A DNA stretch of 64,000 bases. It comes from Streptomyces sp. TLI_171 (GTDB lineage Bacteria > Actinomycetota > Actinomycetes > Streptomycetales > Streptomycetaceae). The notes below the pieces were generated by a model. That model had not been told where the DNA came from and did not search any database. It saw only the letters and a list, made by a program, of their open reading frames with translations. This document shows, in pieces, positions 7,946 through 15,562 of this stretch; within the stretch, counting starts at the first letter, position 1; each line of letters starts with the position of its first letter. Both the position numbers and the translations under genes were made by a program. Location: NCBI RefSeq assembly GCF_003610255.1, contig NZ_RAPS01000001.1, positions 3,720,001 to 3,784,000 on the forward strand, read 5' to 3'.

Positions 7946-8941
7946 TCAGCCGGCCAGCAGCTCCAGGGTGTCGATCACCCGGTTGGAGAAGCCCCACTCG
8001 TTGTCGTACCAGGCGACCACCTTGATGTGGCGGCCGTCGACCCGGGTGAGCTCCGAGTCGAAGATCGAGGAGGCGGGATTGCCGGTGATGTCGGCGGACA
8101 CCAGCGGGTCCTCCGAGTACTCCAGCACGCCCGCGAGCTTGCCGGCCGCGGCCTCGCGGTACGCGGCGAGCACCTCCTCGCGGGTGACGTCGCGGGCGAC
8201 CACGGTGTTCAGCTCGACGATCGAGCCGACCGGGACGGGCACCCGGATCGAGTCGCCGGACAGCTTGCCGTCCAGCTGCGGCAGCACCAGGCCGATCGCC
8301 TTGGCGGCGCCGGTGGTGGTCGGCACGATGTTGACGGCGGCCGCGCGGGCCCGGCGCGGGTCGCGGTGCGGACCGTCCTGGAGGTTCTGCTCCTGGGTGT
8401 AGGCGTGCACCGTGGTCATGAAGCCGTGCTCGATGCCGGCCAGTTCGTCCAGCACGGCGGCCAGCGGGGCCAGCGCGTTGGTGGTGCAGGAGGCGTTGGA
8501 GACGATGGTGTGCGCGGCCGGGTCGTACGCCTCGGTGTTGACGCCGTAGGCCAGGGTGACGTCGGCGCCGTCGGAGGGCGCGGACACCAGGACCTTCTTC
8601 GCGCCGGCCGCGAGGTGGGCGCGGGCCGCCTCGGCGGAGGTGAACCGGCCGGTGGCCTCCAGCACGATGTCGACGCCGAGCTCGGCCCAGGGCAGGTCGG
8701 CGGGGTTGCGCTCGGCGAGGACCTTGATCCGGCGGCCGTCGACCACCAGGGTGTCGCCCTCGACGGTCACCGGGCGGCCGAGCCGGCCCGAGGTGGTGTC
8801 GTAGGCGAGCAGCCGGGCCAGCGCGGTGGGCTCGGTCAGGTCGTTGACGGCCACGACCTCCAGCTTGCTGTCGCGCTCCAGGAGGGCGCGCAGCACGTTG
8901 CGTCCGATGCGGCCGAATCCGTTGACGGCAATGCGGGTCAT
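7946..8941 (-). CDS. gap: Type I glyceraldehyde-3-phosphate dehydrogenase
   Basis: The 331-aa enzyme has the NAD-binding GFGRIGR motif (residues 8-14), the active-site SNASCTTN with Cys152, and the C-terminal WYDNEWGFSNR signature. Asp34 in VNDLTE suggests NAD rather than NADP preference. I placed the start at 8941 (MTRIAVNGFG), preceded by AGAAGGG; the reading upstream of it is noise. It converts glyceraldehyde-3-phosphate to 1,3-bisphosphoglycerate in glycolysis. It stands alone, without pgk or tpi neighbours, so it is probably a secondary copy rather than the one in the main glycolytic operon. Confidence 0.95.
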   Translation of the reverse strand: MTRIAVNGFGRIGRNVLRALLERDSKLEVVAVNDLTEPTALARLLAYDTTSGRLGRPVTVEGDTLVVDGRRIKVLAERNPADLPWAELGVDIVLEATGRFTSAEAARAHLAAGAKKVLVSAPSDGADVTLAYGVNTEAYDPAAHTIVSNASCTTNALAPLAAVLDELAGIEHGFMTTVHAYTQEQNLQDGPHRDPRRARAAAVNIVPTTTGAAKAIGLVLPQLDGKLSGDSIRVPVPVGSIVELNTVVARDVTREEVLAAYREAAAGKLAGVLEYSEDPLVSADITGNPASSIFDSELTRVDGRHIKVVAWYDNEWGFSNRVIDTLELLAG

Positions 8942-9067
8942 GGGTGGTGCCCTTCTCTGCGGCTCTTCTGCGACGTTCCTGCGGGGTGAACACCTCAACC
9001 TTCGCTCGCGGGGAGGTCCGGTGGCAGTGGCGTCCGCGCCACGGTTCGCAAGGATCGTGCCAGCCCG

Positions 9068-10024
9068 CTACTCGCCCTTCGCGAAGGTCCGCCGGTACTC
9101 GCTGGGCGTGGTCCCGAGGATCTGCTGGAAGTGCGCGCGCAGGTTGGCGCCGGTGCCGAGGCCGGTCTCGGCCGCGATCTGCTCGACGCTCCGCTCGGAG
9201 CGTTCCAGCAGCTCACGGGCCAGGTCGACGCGGGCCCGCAGCACCCACTGCATCGGCGTGTACCCGGTGTCCTCGACGAAACGCCGGGAGAAGGTGCGCG
9301 GCGAGACGGCGGCGTGCCGGGCCAGCGAGTGCACCGTGAGCGGCTCGTCCAACCGGTGCAGCGCCCACTCCCGGGTGGCCGCGAACCGCTCCCCGACGGG
9401 CTCCGGCACGCTGCGCGGCACGTACTGCGCCTGCCCGCCGCTGCGGTACGGCGCGGCCACCAGCCGACGGGCCGTGTGGTTGGACGCGGCCACCCCGAGG
9501 TCGCGGCGCAGCACGTGCAGGCACAGGTCGATGCCGGACGCGGCGCCCGCCGAGGTGAGCACGCTGCCCGCGTCGACGAAGAGCACGTTCTCGTCCACCC
9601 GCACCTCGGGGTACTTGGCGGCCAGCGCCCGGGTGTAGTGCCAGTGCGTGGTGGCCCGGCGGCCGTCCAGCAGACCGGTCGCGGCCAGCGCGAACGCCCC
9701 GGTGGAGATCGCCGCCAGCCGCGCCCCGCGGGCGTGCGCGGCGCACAGCGCCTCGACCACGGCGGCCGGCGGGTCGTCCCGGTCGGGGTGCCGGTAGCCG
9801 GGGACGAACACCGACTCCGCCCACTCCAGCGCCTCCAGCCCGTGCGCCACGTGGTACGACAGTCCGTCACCTCCCGCCACCAACCCCGGCGCCGCCCCGC
9901 ACACCCGCACCTCGTACGGCATGCTGCCGCGGGTGGAGAACACCTGCGCCGGGATCCCGACGTCGAGCGGCTTGGCGCCGTCCAGGACCAGCACGGCCAC
10001 CCGGCGCAGAGGAGGAGCTGACAC
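9068..10024 (-). CDS. GlxA-family AraC-type regulator with DJ-1/PfpI domain
   Basis: Starting at the GTG at 10024 the protein is 318 aa: an N-terminal class-I amidotransferase-like (DJ-1/PfpI) domain (VAVLVLDGAKPLDVGIPAQV, later AISTGAFALAATGLLDGRRA) and a C-terminal pair of AraC helix-turn-helix motifs (HAAVSPRTFSRRFVEDTGYT, then GTGANLRAHFQ). This is the GlxA/FtrA architecture. The open frame continues upstream to 10231, but that part lies antiparallel to a coding-like remnant on the plus strand. Its target is unclear: no complete divergent enzyme gene faces it. Confidence 0.88.
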   Translation of the reverse strand: MSAPPLRRVAVLVLDGAKPLDVGIPAQVFSTRGSMPYEVRVCGAAPGLVAGGDGLSYHVAHGLEALEWAESVFVPGYRHPDRDDPPAAVVEALCAAHARGARLAAISTGAFALAATGLLDGRRATTHWHYTRALAAKYPEVRVDENVLFVDAGSVLTSAGAASGIDLCLHVLRRDLGVAASNHTARRLVAAPYRSGGQAQYVPRSVPEPVGERFAATREWALHRLDEPLTVHSLARHAAVSPRTFSRRFVEDTGYTPMQWVLRARVDLARELLERSERSVEQIAAETGLGTGANLRAHFQQILGTTPSEYRRTFAKGE

Positions 10025-10060
10025 CCGTTCAGGGTAGGGCTGTCGCCGGCGTGCCGTAGC

Positions 10061-10150
10061 CTCCCGCTCTCCGAGCACGGCCTGCCGGGCCTCGACCGGG
10101 ACGACGACCCGCTGGAGTTCGCCCGCTTCGAGCCCTGGCGGCCGTCCTGA
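10061..10150 (+). pseudogene. Orphan 3' gene fragment (coding-like remnant)
   Basis: In the frame ending at the TGA at 10148-10150 the plus strand reads ...LSEHGLPGLDRDDDPLEFARF and ends EPWRPS. From the CTC at 10067 onward every codon ends in G or C, as in real genes here. There is no start codon or ribosome site upstream in this frame, and a stop at 10019-10021 closes it on the left. It looks like the carboxyl end of a deleted gene that once faced the GlxA regulator. The parent family is not recognised. Confidence 0.4.
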
Positions 10151-10157
10151 CGGAGGC

Positions 10158-10829
10158 TCAGTCCGCGACGCCGAGGATCCGGCCCGCGGTGTCCGGGTCG
10201 GTGACGCTGCGCAGCATGCAGTGCGCGACATCGGCCCGGGACACCGTCGACCCGCCGCGCAGGTTCTGCCCGTACGCGACCCGGTAGTCCCGGGTCAGCG
10301 GCTTGTCGGTGAGCCGGGGCGGGCGGACCACCGTCCAGTCCAGGCCGCTGGCCAGCACCACGTCCTCCATCCTGGCCAGGTCCGCGTAGTGCGCGCGCAG
10401 CACCCGCTTCACCATCGGCGTCAGCACGTACCGCATCACCGCGCCCTCGCCGGGGTCGTGCCGCGGCGGGTTCGGGCGCGCCGGCGAGGGCACCGTGCCG
10501 ACCGGTGCGGCGCTCACCACCACCAGCCGCCGCGCGCCGGTCTGCCGCATCGCCTCGACCACCGCCCGGGTGCCGTGCTCGGCCACCCCGACGCCGGCCT
10601 TGCCCACCGCGCCGAGCCCGGACAGCACCGCGTCCGCGCCCTCCACCGCCTCCCGCAGCTCGGCCGCGCCGGCCGTGCCCAGATCGGCCCGGACCACCTT
10701 CACCCCGGGCCGGTCCCCCAGCTTGGCGGGGTTGCGCACCACCGCCGTGACCCGGTGCCCCGCCGCCAGCGCCTGCTCCAGCAGGTGCTGCCCGATGCCG
10801 CCGGTGGCGGCCAGTACGGTCAGTTCCAT
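10158..10829 (-). CDS. NmrA/SDR-like NAD(P)-binding oxidoreductase
   Basis: The 223-aa protein starts MELTVLAATGGIGQHLLEQA, a Rossmann dinucleotide-binding loop (TGGIGQ), and continues with the NAD(P)-binding/NmrA pattern (VTAVVRNPAKL, DAVLSGLG, VVVSAAPVG). The ATG at 10829 follows AGGGGAG. The start lies ~30 bp downstream of the SigJ-type sigma gene stop on the same strand, so the two likely form an operon; small oxidoreductases are frequent partners of SigJ-type factors. Substrate unknown. Confidence 0.87.
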   Translation of the reverse strand: MELTVLAATGGIGQHLLEQALAAGHRVTAVVRNPAKLGDRPGVKVVRADLGTAGAAELREAVEGADAVLSGLGAVGKAGVGVAEHGTRAVVEAMRQTGARRLVVVSAAPVGTVPSPARPNPPRHDPGEGAVMRYVLTPMVKRVLRAHYADLARMEDVVLASGLDWTVVRPPRLTDKPLTRDYRVAYGQNLRGGSTVSRADVAHCMLRSVTDPDTAGRILGVAD

Positions 10830-10858
10830 CGCTCTCCCCTTGCCTTCCTGACGCTCAA

Positions 10859-11758
10859 TCAATTTGTTTCATCAATACCGCTGTTGACGCCGGCGAGCTT
10901 GTCCGGGTTGGTGACGAAGTAGATGTCGGTGACCTGCTCCCCGTCCGGCGCCAGGTCCAGCACCAGGACCGCGAACGGCGCGTCGCCGACGAACAGCAGC
11001 GCCGACGGGTCGCCGTTGACGGTGGCCCACTGCACCCGGATGCCCTGCGGGGCCCGCGCGAAGCCGCCGACCAGCAGCCGGGCGACCTGGCCGCGGCCCT
11101 GCACGGGGCGGGCGCCCGCCGCGGTGGCCTTGCCGCCGCCGTCGGCCCACAGCGTGACGTCGGGGGCGAGCAGCCGCAGCAGGGCGTCCAGGTCGCCGCC
11201 GCCGACCGCGGCCGCGAACCGCTCGGTGACCTGCCGGCGCACCGCCGGGTCGGCCCGGTACCGGGGGCGCCTGGCCTGGACGTGCTCCCGTGCCCGGTGG
11301 GCGAGTTGGCGGATCGCGGCGGGGCTGCGGCCGAGGATCCCGGCGGTCTCCGGGTGGCTGTAGCCGAACACCTCGTGCAGCACGAACACGGCGCGCTCCA
11401 GCGGGGTGAGGGTCTCCAGCACCACCAGCAGCGCCATCGACACCGCCTCGGCGTGCTCGCCGGGGCTCTCCTCCGGCGCGGCGCCGACCAGCGGCTCGGG
11501 CAGCCACGGCCCGAAGTAGCTCTCCCGCCGCCGGTTGATCTCGGTGCGCCGGGCGAGCGCCGTGTTGACGGCGGTGCGCACCAGGTAGGCGCGCGGGTGG
11601 ACGATCGGCCCGGCGTCGGCGGAGCGGTGCCGGCCGGACCAGGCCAGCCAGGTCTCCTGCAGCACGTCCTCGGTGTCGGCGACCGTCCCCAGCAGGTTGT
11701 AGACCATCGAGAACAGCAGTTCCCGGTGCCGGGTGAACACCTCGGTTGCCTCGTCCAT
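10859..11758 (-). CDS. SigJ-type ECF sigma factor with SnoaL-like domain
   Basis: The 299-aa protein has region 2 (FSMVYNLLGTVADTEDVLQE), region 4 (LTPLERAVFVLHEVFGYSHP, then GRSPAAIRQLAHRAREHV) and a C-terminal SnoaL/NTF2-like domain (GGDLDALLRLLAPDVTLWAD). This is the SigJ (ECF41-like) arrangement, in which the fused tail tunes promoter activity. The ATG at 11758 is preceded by AGAGGAG. It leads an operon with the NAD(P)-binding protein downstream; SigJ-type factors typically regulate an adjacent oxidoreductase or carboxymuconolactone decarboxylase. Confidence 0.9.
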   Translation of the reverse strand: MDEATEVFTRHRELLFSMVYNLLGTVADTEDVLQETWLAWSGRHRSADAGPIVHPRAYLVRTAVNTALARRTEINRRRESYFGPWLPEPLVGAAPEESPGEHAEAVSMALLVVLETLTPLERAVFVLHEVFGYSHPETAGILGRSPAAIRQLAHRAREHVQARRPRYRADPAVRRQVTERFAAAVGGGDLDALLRLLAPDVTLWADGGGKATAAGARPVQGRGQVARLLVGGFARAPQGIRVQWATVNGDPSALLFVGDAPFAVLVLDLAPDGEQVTDIYFVTNPDKLAGVNSGIDETN

Positions 11759-11845
11759 CGCACGTCTCCTCTCACGGCTGCATCCCGAGAGTGGCAGGGC
11801 GGGCGGAGTGTGACACGCAGGCCGGGAATTTCCGCGGCACGCCGG

Positions 11846-11886
11846 ACGGCCCGCACCGCCGACGGGCTGTCGGCGGTGCGGGCCGT
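11846..11886. terminator. Strong hairpin terminator upstream of sigJ-like gene
   Basis: Perfect 18-bp arms (11846-11863 and 11869-11886) close a 5-nt loop. It lies downstream of the DinB gene on the minus strand, so it separates that gene from the SigJ-type operon. Confidence 0.85.
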
Positions 11887-11901
11887 TCGGAGCGGGCTCG
11901 G

Positions 11902-12459
11902 TCAGCCCATGGACTTCGCGCCGTCCAGGGACTCCCGGATGATGTCGGCGTGCCCGGCGTGCTGGGTGGTCTCGGCGATGATGTGCAGCACCGTGCGGCG
12001 GGCCGACCAGCTCGCACCCGCGGCGAACCACGGCGCGGCGGGCAGCGGGTGCGCGACGTTCAGGTCGGGCAGCCCGGCCACCAGTTCGTCGGTGGCGCGC
12101 GCCACCACCTCGTATGCGTGCAGCACTCCGGCCAGGGTCTCGCCCGGCAGCAGCCGGTACTCGTCCGCGCGGGCCCGGTAGTCGGCCTCGGTGAAGTTGT
12201 TGAAGTCGGGCAGCGCGGCCGGGCCGTCGACGATGAACGCCGCCCACAGCCGCTCCACCGAGGTGACGTGCTTGATCAGACCGCCCAGGCACAGCTCGCT
12301 GACCGTGGTGCGGCGACCGGCCTGCTCGTCGTCCAGGCCGCGGGTGGTCAGCCGCAGGAAGTGCCGGGCCACGCCCAGCTCCGCCAGCAGGTCGGTGTGC
12401 TCACCGGTCCGGCCCTCGGCGGTGGCGGCGGGGTACTGGCCAACAGTGGTCTCGGTCAT
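11902..12459 (-). CDS. DinB family protein (copy 1)
   Basis: The 185-aa four-helix-bundle protein has metal-ligand histidines in LGGLIKHV and TTQHAGHAD, the His triad pattern of DinB/YfiT proteins. It ends RESLDGAKSMG, nearly identical to the second DinB protein at 13965, so the two are paralogues. The ATG at 12459 starts the conserved part. It is divergent from the WYL regulator at 12562. Family members include bacillithiol and mycothiol-dependent transferases and hydrolases; streptomycetes make mycothiol, so a thiol-transferase role is plausible but unproven. Confidence 0.87.
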   Translation of the reverse strand: MTETTVGQYPAATAEGRTGEHTDLLAELGVARHFLRLTTRGLDDEQAGRRTTVSELCLGGLIKHVTSVERLWAAFIVDGPAALPDFNNFTEADYRARADEYRLLPGETLAGVLHAYEVVARATDELVAGLPDLNVAHPLPAAPWFAAGASWSARRTVLHIIAETTQHAGHADIIRESLDGAKSMG

Positions 12460-12561
12460 GGTGGTGCCTCTCCCGTGGTGCGGTCGACTTCCTGCCTTCG
12501 GGTTCCACGCTACGGACCGATGCGGCCACTTTCCGTCCGCAATTGCCGGAGGATGGGAACC

Positions 12562-13551
12562 ATGGCCGACACCAGCGCCCGCACCCTGCGACTGCTCACC
12601 CTGCTCCAGTCCCACCGCTTCTGGCCGGGCGAGGAACTCTCCGGGCGGCTCGGCGTGTCCGCCCGCACCCTGCGCCGGGACATCGACCGGCTGCGCGAAC
12701 TCGGCTACCCGGTGGAGGCCCGGCGCGGCGTCGACGGCGGCTACCAGCTGGCCGCGGGCGCGGCCCTGCCGCCGCTGGTCATCGACGACGAGGAGGCGGT
12801 GGCGCTCGCCGTCGGGCTGCAGGCCGCCGCGGACGGCGCGGTCGAAGGCATCGCGGAGGCCTCGGTGCGGGCCCTCGCCAAGGTGGTGCAGGTGATGCCG
12901 GCCCGGCTGCGCCGCCGGGTGGAGGCGCTCCGGGCGGTCACCGTGCCGGCCTCCTGGCGCGGCGGCGCCGAGGCCCGGATCGACCCGGACGCGCTCACCG
13001 CCGTCGCACTGGCCTGCCGCGACACCGAACGGCTCCGGTTCCGCTACGCCGCCGCGGACGGCGCCGGCACCGAACGGCACGTCGAGCCGCACCGCCTGGT
13101 CCGGCTCGGCCGCCGCTGGTACCTGGTCGCCTACGACCTCACCCGGCAGGACTGGCGCACCTTCCGCCTGGACCGCCTCGCCGCCCCCGACCCGACCGGC
13201 GCCCGATTCCTGCCCCGCGCCCTCCCGGCCGCCGACGCCGCGGAGTTCGTCCGGGCCGGGCTCACCGGCCAGCCCCGCCCGCACCAGGTCGACGTCCTCG
13301 TCGACGCCCCCGCCCCGACGGTCCGTCAGCGCCTGGGCAGCTGGGCCGAGGTGACGCCCACCGGTCCCGAGCGCTGCCGGGTGCTGATGAGCTCCGACTC
13401 GCTGGACTGGCCGGCGATGGCCATCGGCTCGCTGGACGCCGACTTCACCGTCGTCTCCCCGCCCGAACTCGCCGCCCTGCTGCGCAGCTGGGGCGAACGC
13501 TTCACCCGCTGCGCCGCCGAACCCGACGGCCGGGCAGAATCGGCACGGTGA
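12562..13551 (+). CDS. WYL-domain (YafY/YobV family) transcriptional regulator
   Basis: The 329-aa protein has an N-terminal HTH (GEELSGRLGVSARTLRRDID), the hinge DGGYQLAAGAALPPLV, a WYL domain (LRFRYAAADG, RRWYLVAYDL) and a C-terminal WCX extension. I chose the ATG at 12562 because GGAGGA lies 8 bp upstream; the ATG at 12553 overlaps that site. The stop overlaps the MerR gene start by 4 bp. It is divergent from DinB copy 1, which is a likely target. WYL domains sense nucleic acid or small ligands. Confidence 0.9.
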   Translation: MADTSARTLRLLTLLQSHRFWPGEELSGRLGVSARTLRRDIDRLRELGYPVEARRGVDGGYQLAAGAALPPLVIDDEEAVALAVGLQAAADGAVEGIAEASVRALAKVVQVMPARLRRRVEALRAVTVPASWRGGAEARIDPDALTAVALACRDTERLRFRYAAADGAGTERHVEPHRLVRLGRRWYLVAYDLTRQDWRTFRLDRLAAPDPTGARFLPRALPAADAAEFVRAGLTGQPRPHQVDVLVDAPAPTVRQRLGSWAEVTPTGPERCRVLMSSDSLDWPAMAIGSLDADFTVVSPPELAALLRSWGERFTRCAAEPDGRAESAR

Positions 13552-13928
13552 CGACCCCCCAGCTGCTCACCCCCGCCGAGGCCGCCGAACGCTCGGGCTT
13601 CAGCCTGGACACCCTGCGCTACTACGAGCGGATCGGCCTGCTCACCGCCATCTCCCGCGCCACCAGCGGCCACCGCCGGTTCAGCGGCGACGACCTGGCG
13701 TGGCTGACCATCCTGCGCTGCCTGCGCGACACCGGCATGCCGATCGCCGACATGCGCCGCTACGCCGAACTCGCCCGCGACCACGGTCCCGACAGCCTCC
13801 GCGACCGGATCGCCCTGCTGGAGAAGCACGACACCGCCGTCAACGACCAGATCGCGCTGCTGGAACGCCAGCGCTCCCACCTGCGCGACAAGATCGACTA
13901 CTACCGCAGCGTGCTCGACGCCGACTGA
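13548..13928 (+). CDS. MerR family transcriptional regulator
   Basis: The 126-aa protein has the MerR winged helix (TPAEAAERSGFSLDTLRYYE, RIGLL, GHRRFSGDDLAWL) and a C-terminal dimerisation coiled coil (DQIALLERQRSHLRDKIDYY). No Cys metal site or drug-binding domain is present, which resembles the small aldehyde/stress-type MerR proteins. The GTG start overlaps the WYL gene stop (GTGA), so both regulators are cotranslated. Confidence 0.9.
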   Translation: MTTPQLLTPAEAAERSGFSLDTLRYYERIGLLTAISRATSGHRRFSGDDLAWLTILRCLRDTGMPIADMRRYAELARDHGPDSLRDRIALLEKHDTAVNDQIALLERQRSHLRDKIDYYRSVLDAD

Positions 13929-13933
13929 CCGAA

Positions 13934-13955
13934 GGGCCCGGCCCGAGCCGGGCCC
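13934..13955. terminator. Hairpin terminator after merR-like gene
   Basis: The 9-bp arms 13934-13942 and 13947-13955 close a CCGA tetraloop, between the convergent MerR and DinB genes. Confidence 0.75.
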
Positions 13956-13964
13956 CCGGGGGCG

Positions 13965-14486
13965 TCAGCCCATGGTCTTCTGCCCGTCCAGGGACTCCCG
14001 GAGGATGTCGGCGTGGCCGGCGTGCTGCGCGGTCTCCGCGATCACGTGCAGCAGGACGCGGCGCACGCTCCAGCTGGCGCCGGGCTCGAACCAGGGGGCG
14101 GCGGGCAGGGCCTGCTCGCCGTCCAGGTCGAGGGTGGCCACCAGGCTGTCGGTGTGCTCGGCGACGGCCCGGTAGCGCTCCAGCAGCACGTCCAGGGTCT
14201 CGCCGGGCAGCATCCGGAACTGGTCGGCCCAGGCGTCGGCGTCCTCCGGGGCGCCCTCGGCGCGCATCGCCTCGGCGCCGCCGACCGCGAACCGCAGCCA
14301 GCGCTCCTCGGTCCCGGCGACGTGCTTGATCAGCCCGCCGATGGTCAGTTCGCTGACCGTGGTGCGCTGCTGGGCCTGATCGTCCGTCAGGCCCCGTGCG
14401 GTGAAGCGCAGGAACCCGCGGTGCTTGTCGAGCGAAGCGAGCAGGTCGGCGCGTTCGCCGGTGAGCTCGGGAAGCGGAGCGCCCAT
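13965..14486 (-). CDS. DinB family protein (copy 2)
   Basis: The 173-aa paralogue of the DinB protein at 11902 has the same His pattern (GGLIKHV, AQHAGHAD) and the same C-terminus (RESLDGQKTMG). It starts only 4 bp after the stop of the VOC gene on the same strand, indicating an operon. Two DinB copies flank a WYL-MerR regulator pair, which suggests local duplication with shared regulation. Function as for other mycothiol-linked DinB proteins, not demonstrated. Confidence 0.87.
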   Translation of the reverse strand: MGAPLPELTGERADLLASLDKHRGFLRFTARGLTDDQAQQRTTVSELTIGGLIKHVAGTEERWLRFAVGGAEAMRAEGAPEDADAWADQFRMLPGETLDVLLERYRAVAEHTDSLVATLDLDGEQALPAAPWFEPGASWSVRRVLLHVIAETAQHAGHADILRESLDGQKTMG

Positions 14487-14490
14487 CGGT

Positions 14491-15288
14491 TCAGGCCACC
14501 TCCACCATGCTCGGCTGCTCGCCCTCCGCCGCGTTCGGGTCGATCACCGAGAAGGCCGCGCCCTGCGGGTCGACGAAGGACGCGAACCGCCCGAACGGGC
14601 TGGTCATCGGCCCGAACACGAGCTGCCCGCCGGCCTTGGCCACCCGGGCCGCCGCCGCGTCGCAGTCCTCCACCACGAAGTACACGCTGATGAACGGCGG
14701 CACCTGGGCCGGCACCTGCGGCCCCATGCCCATCGAGCCGAGCGCAGGGGTTTCGTCGAGGCTGTAGACGCTGTAGTCCACGTTGTCGTCGACGATCTTC
14801 TGAACCCGGTACGGGAACACCTGCGGGAAGAAGGAGTTGGCTGCGGCGGTGTCCCGGGTGAACACCTCCGCCCAGCCGTAGCTGCCGGGCGCGTCCCGCA
14901 GTTCGAAGCCCTTGTGGTCACCGCCCTGCCAGAGGCCGAACACCACGCCGGCCGGGTCCTGGGCGATCGCCATCGAACCGAAACTGCCGACCTGCATCGG
15001 GTCCATCAGCACGGTGCCGCCGGCCGCCCGGACCCGCTCGGCGGCGGCCGCGACGTCGGACGAGGCCAGGTAGAGCACCCACGCCGAGTGCCCCTCCTGC
15101 CCGGGCATCGGCGGGACCACCGCGGCCACCGCCTTGCCGTCCTTCAGCGCCTGCGTGTAGTTGCCGAACTCGGACGAGGCCTCGCCGAACGTCCAGCCCA
15201 GCACCTCGCCGTAGAAGGCCTTGGCGCCGTCCAGGTCGGCGAACATCGCGTCCGCCCAGACCGGGGTGCCCTCGGGTTGCGCTGCCAT
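14491..15288 (-). CDS. Two-module VOC family protein
   Basis: The 265-aa protein contains two VOC modules: residues ~8-125 (WADAMFADLDGAKAFYGEVL) and ~137-255 (WAEVFTRDTAAANSFFPQVF). It resembles the mycobacterial CFP-30B/27-kDa antigen group. The ATG at 15288 begins MAAQPEGTPVW; the longer open frame upstream to 15903 overlaps the opposite-strand lipoprotein gene and is spurious. It is cotranscribed with DinB copy 2. Substrate unknown. Confidence 0.88.
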   Translation of the reverse strand: MAAQPEGTPVWADAMFADLDGAKAFYGEVLGWTFGEASSEFGNYTQALKDGKAVAAVVPPMPGQEGHSAWVLYLASSDVAAAAERVRAAGGTVLMDPMQVGSFGSMAIAQDPAGVVFGLWQGGDHKGFELRDAPGSYGWAEVFTRDTAAANSFFPQVFPYRVQKIVDDNVDYSVYSLDETPALGSMGMGPQVPAQVPPFISVYFVVEDCDAAAARVAKAGGQLVFGPMTSPFGRFASFVDPQGAAFSVIDPNAAEGEQPSMVEVA

Positions 15289-15452
15289 GGTGCGTCTCCC
15301 ACCGCTGTCGGGGATCGGGGATCCGGGGCCCGGCCCCGGGGAAAGCACGTTCGCTGCCACGCTAGCCAGTGCCCGTGACAGTCGCCCGGCGGCGCGCTCG
15401 GCGGGACTCCGACGGCCTGTTGCACGGCAGTGACAGTGCGCGCACGGATCGA

Positions 15453-15465
15453 GGTCATCGACCTG
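15453..15465. promoter_or_regulatory. AGGTC-ATC-GACCT palindrome upstream of lipoprotein 1
   Basis: This inverted repeat of 5-bp arms lies ~100 bp before the first lipoprotein start. A near copy at the same relative position precedes the second lipoprotein, and surrounding sequence (GTGACA, then TCATCGCCCC) is also shared, so the regulatory region was duplicated together with the gene. Confidence 0.4.
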
Positions 15466-15562
15466 TGAATATTTGGTCATCGCCCCGAACGGCGGCCCGG
15501 AGGAACGGACCGCGAACGAGCCGGGGCGGACCACCGACCACCGTTCCTGGGGGGAACCATCC

